From Pseudomonadales bacterium (lineage in GTDB: Bacteria; Pseudomonadota; Gammaproteobacteria; Pseudomonadales; Porticoccaceae), in assembly GCA_024234435.1 (NCBI GenBank), contig JACKOF010000001.1, forward strand, positions 558,001-622,000: 64,000 nucleotides of DNA, in the 5' to 3' direction. The position numbers and the translations under genes were made by a program. How positions within the stretch are numbered: the stretch's first letter is position 1; every line of letters starts with the position of its first letter. Below the pieces are notes generated by a model that did no database searches, had not been told where the DNA came from, and worked only from the letters and a program-made list of their open reading frames with translations. Of this stretch, positions 53,015 to 61,798 are shown one piece after another.

Positions 53015-54487
53015 TTAGCCGACTTCAATTAACTCAACACTGCCATCCGGAAGTGTTTCGGTGATATGGCCTTTGGGCTCAGTCAGCATTTGACAGAGGC
53101 CGAATACCAGCACGGATGATGCGGCAATAATCATAAAGAAAGTTGATGCATCCACAAACGTGTAAATGGTCAGGTAGGTAACGGCTCCGACATTACCAAA
53201 GGCGCCAGCCATTCCTGCTATTTGTCCGGTCATGCGGCGCTTGATCAGAGGTACAATAGCAAATACGGCACCTTCACCTGCCTGCACGAAAAAGGAGCAA
53301 AACATAACGGCGATGACTGCCAGTGCAATTGGCCAGCTACCATTAATTTGTGACAGGATAAGATAGCCAACGGCCAGACCAATTATTAATAAGGAAAGAG
53401 ACTTGCGGCGACCAAACTTGTCACTGAACCATCCACCACTTGGGCGAGCCACCAGGTTCATAAATGCAAACGCAGCGCCTAGTGCTCCTGCGGCTGCGAG
53501 AGAAAGGCCTTCAAACGTGTCGAGGAAAAAACCGGGCAGCATGGATACAACGGCTAATTCAGAGCCGAATGTCACGAAGTAAGCCCAATCCAGTACAGCC
53601 ACCTGTTTAAATTCATATTTGTCCGATTCTGGTGCACCGTGTTTAAGCATCTCCCGGTTCACTTTGTAAATTTGGGAAAACTGAAATACAAACAATACCA
53701 CAAACATTATATAAAGCAGGTTAGCTGTGCCTTCGGTTAGTAGCGCAGTGCCGCTTGGTGAAAGCTTCCAGACCAGTACTGACAAGATAGCGTACATAGG
53801 GATGTTCATCGCCACATATAACCAGAAATCTTTTACGCTGGTTACCTCAAGCCCGCCTGTTCTCTTGGGTTTGAAATAGGTTGATCCCTGCGGTGTGTTG
53901 CGAGCACGCAGCGCGTAGACAATGCCGTAGAAAAAAGCGAACACGCCGGTCAAGGCGATGGCATAGCGCCAGCCATCTTCACCGCCAAAAACGGCGACGG
54001 CGATGGTGGGCAGTGTGAATGCCGCTGCGGATGAACCAAAGTTACCCCAGCCGCCGTAGATACCTTGTGCCAGACCTACAGATTTGGCCGGGAACCATTC
54101 ACCCACCATGCGAATACCAATCACAAAACCGGCACCCACAAAACCCAGCAGAAAACGCATAAGCGCCAGCTGTTCATAGGTTTGTGCGCAGGCAAAGCCG
54201 ACACAGAGTACGCCCGAAATCATGAGCAAGCTGGAATAGATTACGCGAGGGCCAAACCGGTCTACCAGTATGCCAATAACGATGCGCGCCGGTATCGTCA
54301 GTGCAACGTTCAACGTCAGCAGCGCTTTCCATTGGGCAATGGTCAGATCAAAAGTTTCCATGATCAATGGTTTTAAGGGGGCGTGGCTGAACCACACGAC
54401 GAAACTGAGAAAAAATGCAAACCACGTTAGATGCAGCGTGCGGATTTTGGGATCCTTCAAATCGTACAGCTTGATACTCGACGACAC
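53015..54487 (-). CDS. MFS nitrate/nitrite transporter (NarK/NasA type)
   Basis: The 490-residue transporter has twelve predicted helices and the nitrate-nitrite porter patterns: FFLSFVVWFSHAPL near the start, RIVIGILVDRFGPR, GFVGAGFVIGIRMVGEWFP, GIYGGWGNFGSSAAAFTLP near residue 140 (the first nitrate signature) and a second, glycine-rich segment GQIAGMAGAFGNVGAVTYL near residue 430. It imports nitrate across the inner membrane. I choose GTG 54487, with AGGAG seven bases upstream; the ORF extends to 54544 without such a site. Confidence 0.92.
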   Translation of the reverse strand: MSSSIKLYDLKDPKIRTLHLTWFAFFLSFVVWFSHAPLKPLIMETFDLTIAQWKALLTLNVALTIPARIVIGILVDRFGPRVIYSSLLMISGVLCVGFACAQTYEQLALMRFLLGFVGAGFVIGIRMVGEWFPAKSVGLAQGIYGGWGNFGSSAAAFTLPTIAVAVFGGEDGWRYAIALTGVFAFFYGIVYALRARNTPQGSTYFKPKRTGGLEVTSVKDFWLYVAMNIPMYAILSVLVWKLSPSGTALLTEGTANLLYIMFVVLFVFQFSQIYKVNREMLKHGAPESDKYEFKQVAVLDWAYFVTFGSELAVVSMLPGFFLDTFEGLSLAAAGALGAAFAFMNLVARPSGGWFSDKFGRRKSLSLLIIGLAVGYLILSQINGSWPIALAVIAVMFCSFFVQAGEGAVFAIVPLIKRRMTGQIAGMAGAFGNVGAVTYLTIYTFVDASTFFMIIAASSVLVFGLCQMLTEPKGHITETLPDGSVELIEVG

Positions 54488-54527
54488 GGGTGTTCTCCTA
54501 AAAGTTAATGCTTGTGACGCGCTTAAA

Positions 54528-54543
54528 AGCAATAACTGTACCA
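54528..54543 (-). promoter_or_regulatory. Probable sigma-54 promoter of the nitrate transporter gene
   Basis: On the minus strand, TGGTACAGTTATTGCT matches TGGCAYRNNNNTTGCW with one change (C to T at the fourth base); the -24 GG and -12 GC are kept. Transcription would start about 30 bases before the GTG. Confidence 0.65.
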
Positions 54544-54798
54544 ATGCGGCTGCTTGTATCGAAACTGCCTTGAAGAACAGTGAAACAGGCTGTCAGAGAG
54601 GTCTATGAAAAAGATCGGTCAATAAATACCCCATTGTGGTTTACTGGTTGATGCACCATAAAGGGTCTTTTGTGGCGTGGCGTGCACCAAAAATTATGGC
54701 AAGCGTTTAAAAAGAAAAAACAGGGGCGGCAGATAAACAATTCTGTGGCGGTTGCTCCGGTGGTTTGGTGCAGAGCTGGTGATGTGACAGTTAGAACT

Positions 54799-54841
54799 CA
54801 CCAACTCTGGTCACGAGAAAAGTTTTTGACCAGAGTTGGTG
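54799..54841. repeat. Perfect 15-bp inverted repeat
   Basis: CACCAACTCTGGTCA and its exact complement are separated by 13 bases. Each arm is itself near-palindromic (ACCA-actc-TGGT), so this may be two operator copies, or a stem-loop after the thiolase stop 22 bases away. Neither end has a T run. Confidence 0.7.
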
Positions 54842-54863
54842 CAAGCTGTTAGTTGGTGATTAG

Positions 54864-56120
54864 TTAAATCTCGGTGTTCTCAATCAGGATTGCCGAGCCC
54901 TGACCACCGCCAACACATGCCGATGCAATACCATAACGCAGGCCCGAACGCTTCAATTCACGAGCCAGTGTCAGTGTGCAGCGAACCCCTGTAGCCGCCA
55001 GGGGGTGACCATAAGCGATAGCGCCGCCATTAACGTTGACCTTATCGAGATCCAGCTTCAGCTCACGGCCAACCGCCAGTAGTTGTGCGCCAAATGCTTC
55101 ATTGATTTCAAAGCGGTCGATATCGGCAATATTCAGACCAGCTAATTCGAGTACGTGGCGAATAGCGGGCACCGGGCCGATACCCATATAGTGAGGATCG
55201 ACGCCAGCAGCAGAGGCCGCCAGAACACGTGCCAGAGGCTTAGACTGTTTTGCTGCCACATAATCGCTGTTGGCAATAACCAGGGCCGCTGCGCCGTCAA
55301 CGATACCGGAGCTGTTTCCTGCCGTTTGTACACCATCCTTTTTAAAAGTGGCTCGCAATTTGGATAATGTTTCCAGGCTGGTGTCGCGAGCATGCTCATC
55401 ATCGGAAAAGCTTTCAACACCGCGAGGCAGTTTTAACTGGCGGGCTTTCATGCCTTCAAGCTCAAATATCTCATTGCTTAAGGGAGCAATTTCATCTGAG
55501 AGGTAGCCCGACTTTTTGGCTTCCTGCGCGCGTGCAAAACTCATGGCAGCGAAGGCATCGACATCTTCGCGGCTAATACCGTACTGTTCAGCCAGATTTT
55601 CAGCAGTAATGCCCATAGGAATACCGGCACCTGTGTCATACAGTGATTCAATCAGGTAGTCGCGGAAATCCACCTGTCCCAGTTTGAATCCGCCACGGCT
55701 GGTAAAATTGGCAACCGGGTTGCGAGACATGGACTCTGCCCCAACGGCGAGAACGCAGCGGGCTTTTCCCAACTGCAAGAAGTCTGAGGCCTGGGTAACA
55801 AGCTCAAAGCCGGAACCGCAGAGCCGCTGCAGTTGCATGACCGGTACGTGCTGGCCGACACCTGAGTACAGGCTAATGTGCCTGGGTAGGTAAAAAGCAT
55901 CGAAATCGGAAGGTGCCAGGCTGGCGGTAAATACGTTGTCGATGTCCACGCTGCTCACAGCACCTTTATTAAACAGTGCTTTGGTCACAGCGATTCCCAG
56001 GTCAGTGGCTGAAATGTCAGCCAAAGTGCCGCTAAATGCACCAAAACCGGTCCGGCAGCCATCGACTAACCATGCATCATCGTAGGCTATGCCTACAGCT
56101 TGTTTTTCATTTGAGCTCAT
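54864..56120 (-). CDS. acetyl-CoA C-acyltransferase (thiolase)
   Basis: The 418-residue thiolase has the nucleophile Cys101 in LQRLCGSGFELV, the NEAFGAQ motif near residue 345, GGAIAYGHPLAATG near residue 375 and the second cysteine in ASACVGGGQG near residue 405. It cleaves 3-ketoacyl-CoA, or condenses acetyl-CoA, in the cytosol. No hydratase/dehydrogenase partner is adjacent, so it is not a standard fadBA operon. It could complete degradation of the branched or terpenoid acyl-CoAs made by the ligases and dehydrogenase elsewhere in the window (inferred). Confidence 0.93.
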   Translation of the reverse strand: MSSNEKQAVGIAYDDAWLVDGCRTGFGAFSGTLADISATDLGIAVTKALFNKGAVSSVDIDNVFTASLAPSDFDAFYLPRHISLYSGVGQHVPVMQLQRLCGSGFELVTQASDFLQLGKARCVLAVGAESMSRNPVANFTSRGGFKLGQVDFRDYLIESLYDTGAGIPMGITAENLAEQYGISREDVDAFAAMSFARAQEAKKSGYLSDEIAPLSNEIFELEGMKARQLKLPRGVESFSDDEHARDTSLETLSKLRATFKKDGVQTAGNSSGIVDGAAALVIANSDYVAAKQSKPLARVLAASAAGVDPHYMGIGPVPAIRHVLELAGLNIADIDRFEINEAFGAQLLAVGRELKLDLDKVNVNGGAIAYGHPLAATGVRCTLTLARELKRSGLRYGIASACVGGGQGSAILIENTEI

Positions 56121-56186
56121 TAAGTTAATCCTGATAAAGAAGTTCTAGTTTAAAAACAGGGCTAATTATACCAAAGGAATGACAGT

Positions 56187-56966
56187 TTAGTTTTCCAGGA
56201 ATAAGTCCCGCATGGTTTGGATGTCAGCTGGTGATAGTGCAAGCGCTTTGTTCAGGTAGCTATCGACACTCCCGTAATCATTTTCGAGAGAAGTAAAAAA
56301 ACTGCCGATGAAATCTTCGTGTACCGACACAATTGGCACCAGCCAATCGCGTTCGACTTGCTCGGTATTCTCACTGTTTACGCCAAGGAAGTCTTCAATC
56401 ATATCCAGAGCACTTTCAGTATCCATATATTGTGCTGTTAGCAGGTAATCTTCAATTATCGTGTCTCTGGGCACATCCAGTGCTGAGAGTATCAGCGCTG
56501 CGGCAATGCCTGTGCGATCTTTACCCGCAGAGCAGTGAAACAGACTGGCCTGACCACTATTTTTAATCAGTAAAGGAAACATCTTGCAGAAGGGGGTTGC
56601 GACTTCATGAGCGAATTTTTTGTAAATATTCACAAAAGTCTGGTGCGCGGTATCGGTGTTCAACTCGCCTCTCTCAATGAGTTTGCGGTAGAGGGGCATA
56701 CTGCCAGACAAAATATGATACTGATCAAAGTGTTGGGCCGGAACCGGTTTGCTGGGCATTTTTGACTGTTCTTTTTTGCCGCGAAAGTCATGAATCTGAC
56801 TAATCTGCTTTTGCGCCAGCGTATCGATATCACCAGGAGTCAAGTGGGCCAGATGGCCTGATCTGAAAAGTTTACCCCATTTAACCGTGCGCCCGTCACG
56901 GCTTTGGTAACCGCCCAGGTCTCGTACATTAAAGCCGCCTTCCAGATGAATAGCCCTTGTGGTCAT
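56187..56966 (-). CDS. tyrosine-protein phosphatase (CX5R type)
   Basis: The 259-residue protein has the phosphatase loop HCSAGKDRTG (Cys and Arg, CX5R) near residue 143, and the N-terminal GGFNVRDLGGYQSRDGRTVKWGKLFRSGHL typical of the Tyr/Ser phosphatase (PF13350-like) family. It lies 66 bases upstream of the thiolase on the same strand. The cellular substrate is unknown; phosphatidylinositides or phosphoproteins are possible for relatives. Confidence 0.9.
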   Translation of the reverse strand: MTTRAIHLEGGFNVRDLGGYQSRDGRTVKWGKLFRSGHLAHLTPGDIDTLAQKQISQIHDFRGKKEQSKMPSKPVPAQHFDQYHILSGSMPLYRKLIERGELNTDTAHQTFVNIYKKFAHEVATPFCKMFPLLIKNSGQASLFHCSAGKDRTGIAAALILSALDVPRDTIIEDYLLTAQYMDTESALDMIEDFLGVNSENTEQVERDWLVPIVSVHEDFIGSFFTSLENDYGSVDSYLNKALALSPADIQTMRDLFLEN

Positions 56967-57106
56967 GCAAAAATTTTCCCTTCGTTAGAATCAGTAGATA
57001 AAAGCCAAAAAGTTAAGAGCGTAATATTAACCGTTTGGACAGTCTGCCTCTACCACCGCTTGGTAATAGAGACAGAACAAAAAGGTATAGTGAGGCGAAA
57101 GGCGAG

Positions 57107-58267
57107 TTATTTGAGAGACATTTTTCTGAAACAGTCACGTAACTCGTTGACGAAAATTTCGGGCTGTTCAAAGGCCGCGAAATGACCACCTTTTGGTGTT
57201 TCGTTCCAGTAAACGATATTTTTGTAGTGTTTTTCGGCCCAGCGCTGCGAGGCACGGAAAATTTCTTTGGGAAACACGCTGATGCCGGTAGGTACGGGTA
57301 TCTCATCAAGTTTCAGGGTGTTAAAACTTTCCCAATAAATTCTGGCAGCGGAAGCACCCGCGTGATTGAGCCAGTAGATCATAATGTTATCGAGAATATG
57401 GTCTAACGATGCAACAGATTCAGGGCTGCCTTCGTTATCTGTCCAGAAATAGAATTTTTCGTAGATCCAGGCGGCTAGTCCCACTGGAGAATCTACCAGC
57501 GAGTAACCTATCGTTTGTGGTCGGGTAGATTGCTCTTTGCTGTAGCCGCTGTCCCAGTCGGCATAAAATTGCAGCGCCTGCAATGCTGATTGCTCTTCGG
57601 GTGTCAGCTCGTCATCGGGGCCGATTTCCGGCTGGATTAATACCAGATTGACATGAATGCCCTTGCACCCCGGTGGATTTTGCGTCCCAATCTGTGTAGT
57701 AACGGCAGAGCCCCAATCGCCACCTTGGGCGAGATAGGCGTTATAACCAAGTCTTTCCATCAGTGTATTCCAGGCAGCAGCCGTTTTTTCTATACCCCAG
57801 CCGGTAACGGCAGGTTTGCCTGAAAAGCCAAAACCGGGCAGGGAGGGCAGCACGAGATGGAAAGCGTCAGCCGGGTCTCCGCCAAACTTTTCCGGCTGGG
57901 TTAATGGCTCAACCACATCCATGAACTCAATCACCGATCCGGGCCAACCGTGGGTCATAATCAGCGGTTTGGCATTTTCATGGGTGGAGCGGATATGGAA
58001 GAAATGAATATCCAGTCCATCGATCTCGGTGGTGAACTGTGGGTATTGATTCAGGTGGCGTTCACAGCGCCGCCAGTCATAGGTGTTTTGCCAATAATCG
58101 CACAGAGCCTTTACCGCGCTTAAAGGCGCGCCCTGAGTCCAGTCGTCGACACATTCTTTTTCCGGCCAACGGGTTAACGCTAGTCTTTGTTTTAAATCTT
58201 GTAATTCTGAGTCGGGAGTATTGATACTGTATGGTGTGATATTGGTGGCCAAGGCGGTCGTCCTCAA
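57107..58267 (-). CDS. epoxide hydrolase (EHN-domain alpha/beta hydrolase)
   Basis: The 386-residue protein has the N-terminal EHN domain (LQDLKQRLALTRWPE and RCERHLNQYPQFTTEIDGLDIHFFH), the oxyanion HGWPGSVIEFMDV near residue 107, the nucleophile Asp in AQGGDWGSAVT near residue 183, and His in PKGGHFAAFEQPE near residue 362, matching microsomal-type epoxide hydrolases. It adds water to epoxides; monoterpene epoxides are plausible but unproven. The first start is TTG 58267, and there is no nearby ATG or clear ribosome site, so the start is uncertain. Confidence 0.9.
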   Translation of the reverse strand: MRTTALATNITPYSINTPDSELQDLKQRLALTRWPEKECVDDWTQGAPLSAVKALCDYWQNTYDWRRCERHLNQYPQFTTEIDGLDIHFFHIRSTHENAKPLIMTHGWPGSVIEFMDVVEPLTQPEKFGGDPADAFHLVLPSLPGFGFSGKPAVTGWGIEKTAAAWNTLMERLGYNAYLAQGGDWGSAVTTQIGTQNPPGCKGIHVNLVLIQPEIGPDDELTPEEQSALQALQFYADWDSGYSKEQSTRPQTIGYSLVDSPVGLAAWIYEKFYFWTDNEGSPESVASLDHILDNIMIYWLNHAGASAARIYWESFNTLKLDEIPVPTGISVFPKEIFRASQRWAEKHYKNIVYWNETPKGGHFAAFEQPEIFVNELRDCFRKMSLK

Positions 58268-58555
58268 TTGACTGGGTTATGTTACAAGTTGTAACGAAAT
58301 TAGTTGGTCAGAGCAAGTATAAATTGAATTGCGGGTGCCGTAGGTACGGAAAGCAGGCATTAAAAGCTGGTATTGAAACCGAGCGTTGAAGTAGGCGTTG
58401 AAATTAATTAAAAACAGCAAGAACTGGGTCGAGAAGCAGGGTGTGGCGCTCTATTATTCATGCTCATATGTTGTTTGCGACGGCTCATAATGATTCGTGA
58501 CGACACGTGGAGAGAGCAACGCTATATTATTTGGCCCAATGGGAGCTGAGAAAGA

Positions 58556-59413
58556 ATGGATCGTCAAGAAAGCACAGCCTATAACCGGGTAGCTAAAGCC
58601 ATAGACTATATCCAGCTGCACTTTAAAGAGCAGCCGTCGTTAGATCAGGTGGCCGCCGAAGTGAATATGAGCCCCTTCCATTTTCAGCGGTTGTTTACCG
58701 ATTGGGCCGGCATCAGCCCTAAAAAATTCATCCAATATTTAAGCCTGACGTATGCCAAGCAGTTGATCAGTAATGATCGTACAACAATGCTGGATACCGC
58801 CTACGCAACCGGCTTATCTGGTACTGGTCGCCTGCACGACCTGTTTGTGTCGATTGAGGGAATGACGCCGGGAGAATTTAAAAACGGCGGCGAGCAGTTG
58901 AATATCAACTATTCCTTTGCCGACAGCCCCTTCGGCAAGTTGATTGTGGCGTCAACGGCAAAGGGCATCTGCCACCTGGTGTTTGAGGAAGATGAAAAAC
59001 GCGCCCTTGCAGAACTGAAGGCGAGGTTCCCCAGCGCGACATATCATCAAATTGCCGACCAGCTTCAGCAGAATGCGCTGTTTATTTTTCAAAAAGACTG
59101 GCAGCAGCTCAAGCAAATAAAACTACATCTTAATGGCACGCCGTTTCAGTTAAAGGTGTGGGAAAGTTTGTTAACTATTCCCGAAGGAGGCTTAACCACC
59201 TACGGCAGTCTGGCCGAAAAAATCAACAAACCAAAAGCGTCCAGAGCCGTTGGCACCGCTATTGGCAGTAATCCCGTTGCGTTTTTTATTCCCTGTCATC
59301 GGGTTATCCAGGCCAGCGGGCAGCTGGGCGGCTACCGTTGGGGTACCACGCGCAAATCAGCCTTGATCGGCTGGGAGGCAGCCCGGCTGGAAACAGCCAT
59401 GTCAGGCGAATAG
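58556..59413 (+). CDS. Ada-like regulator/methylated-DNA-cysteine S-methyltransferase
   Basis: The 285-residue protein joins an AraC-type helix-turn-helix (residues about 10-105, LDQVAAEVNMSPFHFQRLFTDWAGISPKKFIQYL) to an O6-methylguanine-DNA methyltransferase domain with acceptor cysteine in IPCHRVIQASG near residue 245. It lacks the N-terminal zinc domain of Ada; a protein of that type is encoded two genes downstream. It repairs O6-methylguanine directly and probably regulates the operon. It lies 3 bases before the next gene. The 288-base spacer before it (58268-58555) shows no gene. Confidence 0.92.
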   Translation: MDRQESTAYNRVAKAIDYIQLHFKEQPSLDQVAAEVNMSPFHFQRLFTDWAGISPKKFIQYLSLTYAKQLISNDRTTMLDTAYATGLSGTGRLHDLFVSIEGMTPGEFKNGGEQLNINYSFADSPFGKLIVASTAKGICHLVFEEDEKRALAELKARFPSATYHQIADQLQQNALFIFQKDWQQLKQIKLHLNGTPFQLKVWESLLTIPEGGLTTYGSLAEKINKPKASRAVGTAIGSNPVAFFIPCHRVIQASGQLGGYRWGTTRKSALIGWEAARLETAMSGE

Positions 59414-59416
59414 TCC

Positions 59417-60130
59417 ATGTGCGAAGTGCAAAATAAACTGGAGTCCATTTGCTGGCAAAAGATTGGCGAAGCGCTCGACCATCAAGGCTATGCAGTAGTG
59501 CCGGAGGTGCTTTCCAGATCCCAATGCCAGCATTTTATCAACCAATATGACAATCCAGCGGGTTATCGCAAAACAGTGGTTATGGAGCGATACCGTTATG
59601 GGCGGGGGGAATACAAATACTTTGACTATCCGCTACCCGACGTGATCCAGTGGATACGGGAAGCTGTGTACCCGAAGCTGGTCCCGACAGCCAACCGGTG
59701 GATGAAGCAGCTAACTATCGATAAACAGTTCCCCGAGACCCTTCAGGGCTTGCTGGCCGAGTGCAAAGCCAGCCAGCAACGGAAACCAACGCCGTTAATT
59801 CTTAAATATGGGCGGGGCGGCTTTAATACACTGCACCAGGATTTGTACGGTGATGTGTACTTTCCCCTGCAAGCCGCCTTTTTATTGAACGATCCGACCA
59901 CAGATTTCAGCGGCGGCGAGTTTGTGTTGACGCAACAGGTGCCCAGGGCGCAATCGAAAGCGACTGTGGTCAACCTGCAGCGGGGGGACATGCTGATTTT
60001 CACCACCCGTTTAAAACCGGAGAAGGGCGCCAGGGGGTATTACCGGGCGACCATAAAGCACGGTGTCAGCGAAGTGCGCAGCGGTCAGCGACATACATTG
60101 GGTGTCATTTTCCATGATGCGATCAGCTAA
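59417..60130 (+). CDS. 2-oxoglutarate/Fe(II)-dependent oxygenase
   Basis: The 237-residue protein has the iron-binding HxD in TLHQDLYGDVYFPLQAAF near residue 137, a distal His in ATIKHGVSEVRSGQRHTLGVIFHDA near residue 215 and the Arg that would bind 2-oxoglutarate. It is distinct from AlkB at 60359. Its placement between the Ada-like and zinc-domain genes suggests a role in alkylation damage, but the substrate could be protein or nucleic acid. Confidence 0.85.
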   Translation: MCEVQNKLESICWQKIGEALDHQGYAVVPEVLSRSQCQHFINQYDNPAGYRKTVVMERYRYGRGEYKYFDYPLPDVIQWIREAVYPKLVPTANRWMKQLTIDKQFPETLQGLLAECKASQQRKPTPLILKYGRGGFNTLHQDLYGDVYFPLQAAFLLNDPTTDFSGGEFVLTQQVPRAQSKATVVNLQRGDMLIFTTRLKPEKGARGYYRATIKHGVSEVRSGQRHTLGVIFHDAIS

Positions 60131-60383
60131 AGGCATTTTGCACCATCGTGATCTGAGCGACCGGGAACTCAGATCGCTGATTGAGCAGAATAAAGTCTGT
60201 CTTGGCGGCAACCGCCGGTTACGCATCTACGGCCGACTGGACTGTTCATCGGGTAAGCGCATGAAGCGAGAAAACCGGGTGTTTTTTCTGTCAAAACAAC
60301 AGGCCGTCGAGGTGGGCTACCGCCCCTGCGGCCACTGCATGAAAGCGGAGTACCGACAGTGGATCTGTTCGACGAACCGCTAG
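60114..60383 (+). CDS. Ada metal-binding-domain-like protein, lacking the first cysteine
   Basis: The 89-residue protein resembles the zinc domain of Ada. The segment LDCSSGKRMKRENRVFF, then AVEVGYRPCGHC, aligns with Ada's CSARHALRENVRFY and FRPCKRC. Three of the four zinc cysteines (equivalent to Cys42, Cys69 and Cys72) are present, but the position of Cys38, the methyl acceptor, is Gly or Tyr. So phosphotriester repair as in Ada is unlikely. The start (ATG 60114 or 60117) overlaps the oxygenase gene, and the end overlaps alkB by 25 bases. Confidence 0.78.
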   Translation: MMRSAKGILHHRDLSDRELRSLIEQNKVCLGGNRRLRIYGRLDCSSGKRMKRENRVFFLSKQQAVEVGYRPCGHCMKAEYRQWICSTNR

Positions 60384-60982
60384 AAACACCCATTAACCTG
60401 CTCACACGGGATGGTGATGTCTGCTATTACGGTACGTTAATACCCTGGCAAGAGGCGGACATTCACCTGACACAGTTGCTCGAGGACATAGACTGGCAAA
60501 ACGATGAGGCCGTTATTTTTGGTAAACGCATTATTACTAAACGCAAAGTGGCCTGGTATGGCGACAAGCCTTACAGCTATACCTACTCCAAGACCACCAA
60601 ATCGGCGCTGCCGTGGACACCACAATTATTGAGCCTGAAGCAGCAAGTCGAATTCAAAACCGGCGAAACGTTTAATTCCTGTCTGCTTAATCTCTATCAC
60701 GACGGGTCGGAAGGTATGGCCTGGCACAGCGATGGCGAAACCGATTTAAAGAAAAACGGAGCCATCGCGTCCCTAAGTTTTGGCGCTGAACGTAAATTCA
60801 GTTTTAAGCATAAACGCACCAAAGAGGTTGTCTCTGTAACATTGCAGCACGGCAGTTTGTTAGTTATGAAAGGCACCACTCAGGCCAATTGGTTACATCG
60901 CTTGCCCCCCACAAAAACAGTTCACGAGCCGCGGGTTAACTTGACGTTTAGAACAATTGTTGAAAGAGGTTCAGGCTATTAA
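60359..60982 (+). CDS. alkB: alkylated-DNA dioxygenase AlkB
   Basis: The 207-residue protein has the AlkB pattern: PWTPQLLSLKQQVEFKTGETFNSCLLNLYHDGSEGMAWHSDGE with iron-binding HSD near residue 123, SLSFGAERKFSF near residue 140, the distal histidine in WLHRLPPTKTVHEPR and the RVNLTFR arginine pair that binds 2-oxoglutarate. It removes methyl groups from 1-methyladenine and 3-methylcytosine. It starts with GTG inside the previous gene. It ends the alkylation-repair operon. Confidence 0.93.
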   Translation: MDLFDEPLETPINLLTRDGDVCYYGTLIPWQEADIHLTQLLEDIDWQNDEAVIFGKRIITKRKVAWYGDKPYSYTYSKTTKSALPWTPQLLSLKQQVEFKTGETFNSCLLNLYHDGSEGMAWHSDGETDLKKNGAIASLSFGAERKFSFKHKRTKEVVSVTLQHGSLLVMKGTTQANWLHRLPPTKTVHEPRVNLTFRTIVERGSGY

Positions 60983-61055
60983 GGCGTGCTTGTGATCAAG
61001 AATGCCAACTGCTAAATGGCTGGAGTATGATTTCCAGCCAGCACCCGATGGCCTG

Positions 61056-61745
61056 CTATTCAAAGGCGCGATTCAGTCGGTTAAATTGAATAGATTCGGC
61101 GATCTCCTGCGAGAACGTTTCTGAACTGAGCTTCGATAACAGCTCAAAAGCCGCCTGATAACTGACCGGCCCGCCATTGGATGTCATTACCTTGTCGTCA
61201 ATCACGACATTCTGGTCATACTGTACCTGTATTTCCGGGTAGGCTTTTGCAAGGCCTTTCTCTCCGCCAGCCCATGTCGTAGCTTTTTTGCCATTCAAAA
61301 CACCAGCTTCGCCCAGCAGAAAAGCGCCGGAACAGTTACTGGCCATCCATGAGGCTGATTGGCTTTGTTGTTTGATGAAGCTGATCAAATTCTCGTCACT
61401 GATAAAATCATCCATTTCATAAGCGCTGGGTACCAGCAATACATCCAGTTTCAGGTCATCGTAAATAGTATTATCTGCCACGATCACAAGGCCCTCTTCT
61501 GAGGTGACTGTTTTGTTGTCGGTTGCCGATATAACGATCACCTCGTAAGACGAGAACCAGGACTTTTTGCTTGCCGCACCAAAAACTTCTATGGGTGCGG
61601 TGACGTCGCTGGTGAGGAAGCCGTCAAAAACCAGAATGCCGATTTTTGACGAAGCCGCATTGACATGGCTGGTTGCCACTAACAGCAGGCAAGCCATGAA
61701 GTACCACTGTGATTTCTGCATAGCAGCCATTAAATTTCTAACCAT
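61056..61745 (-). CDS. DJ-1/PfpI-family protein, exported
   Basis: The 229-residue protein has an N-terminal signal peptide (ends SHVNA near residue 31) and the DJ-1/PfpI pattern: KIGILVFDGFLTSDVTAPIEVFG near residue 35 and the nucleophile elbow ASNCSGAFLLGEAGVL near residue 135 (Cys). Relatives are glyoxalases, chaperones or amidase-like regulators; a periplasmic one is unusual but known. I choose ATG 61745, with AAAGGA upstream; the ORF runs to 61796. It is 53 bases after the AhpD-like gene, in the same direction. Confidence 0.85.
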   Translation of the reverse strand: MVRNLMAAMQKSQWYFMACLLLVATSHVNAASSKIGILVFDGFLTSDVTAPIEVFGAASKKSWFSSYEVIVISATDNKTVTSEEGLVIVADNTIYDDLKLDVLLVPSAYEMDDFISDENLISFIKQQSQSASWMASNCSGAFLLGEAGVLNGKKATTWAGGEKGLAKAYPEIQVQYDQNVVIDDKVMTSNGGPVSYQAAFELLSKLSSETFSQEIAESIQFNRLNRAFE

Positions 61746-61798
61746 AATTTGAAATCCTTTTTTGCAATTGAGTGTTGTTTTCCCAGGCAGAAGCATGC

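Larger units (their letters stand above)
54488..54863. other. Upstream region of the nitrate transporter gene
   Basis: This 376-base spacer contains no credible gene. It holds a sigma-54 promoter near the transporter, two GCACCA half-sites (54653-54658 and 54684-54689) at distances suited to NtrC enhancers but without clear second halves, and the perfect inverted repeat at 54799-54841 near the thiolase end. Confidence 0.6.

Noticed and set aside
54653..54689. Two GCACCA half-sites as NtrC enhancers for the transporter gene
   Set aside because: Neither has a clear TGGTGC partner at three bases spacing, so I mention them only as half-sites and not as a called element.
58268..58555. Possible small gene or repeat in the spacer before the Ada-like gene
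   Set aside because: Only a short near-repeat (GCGTTGAAGTAGGCGTTGAA) is seen; no start with a ribosome site and no conserved frame.
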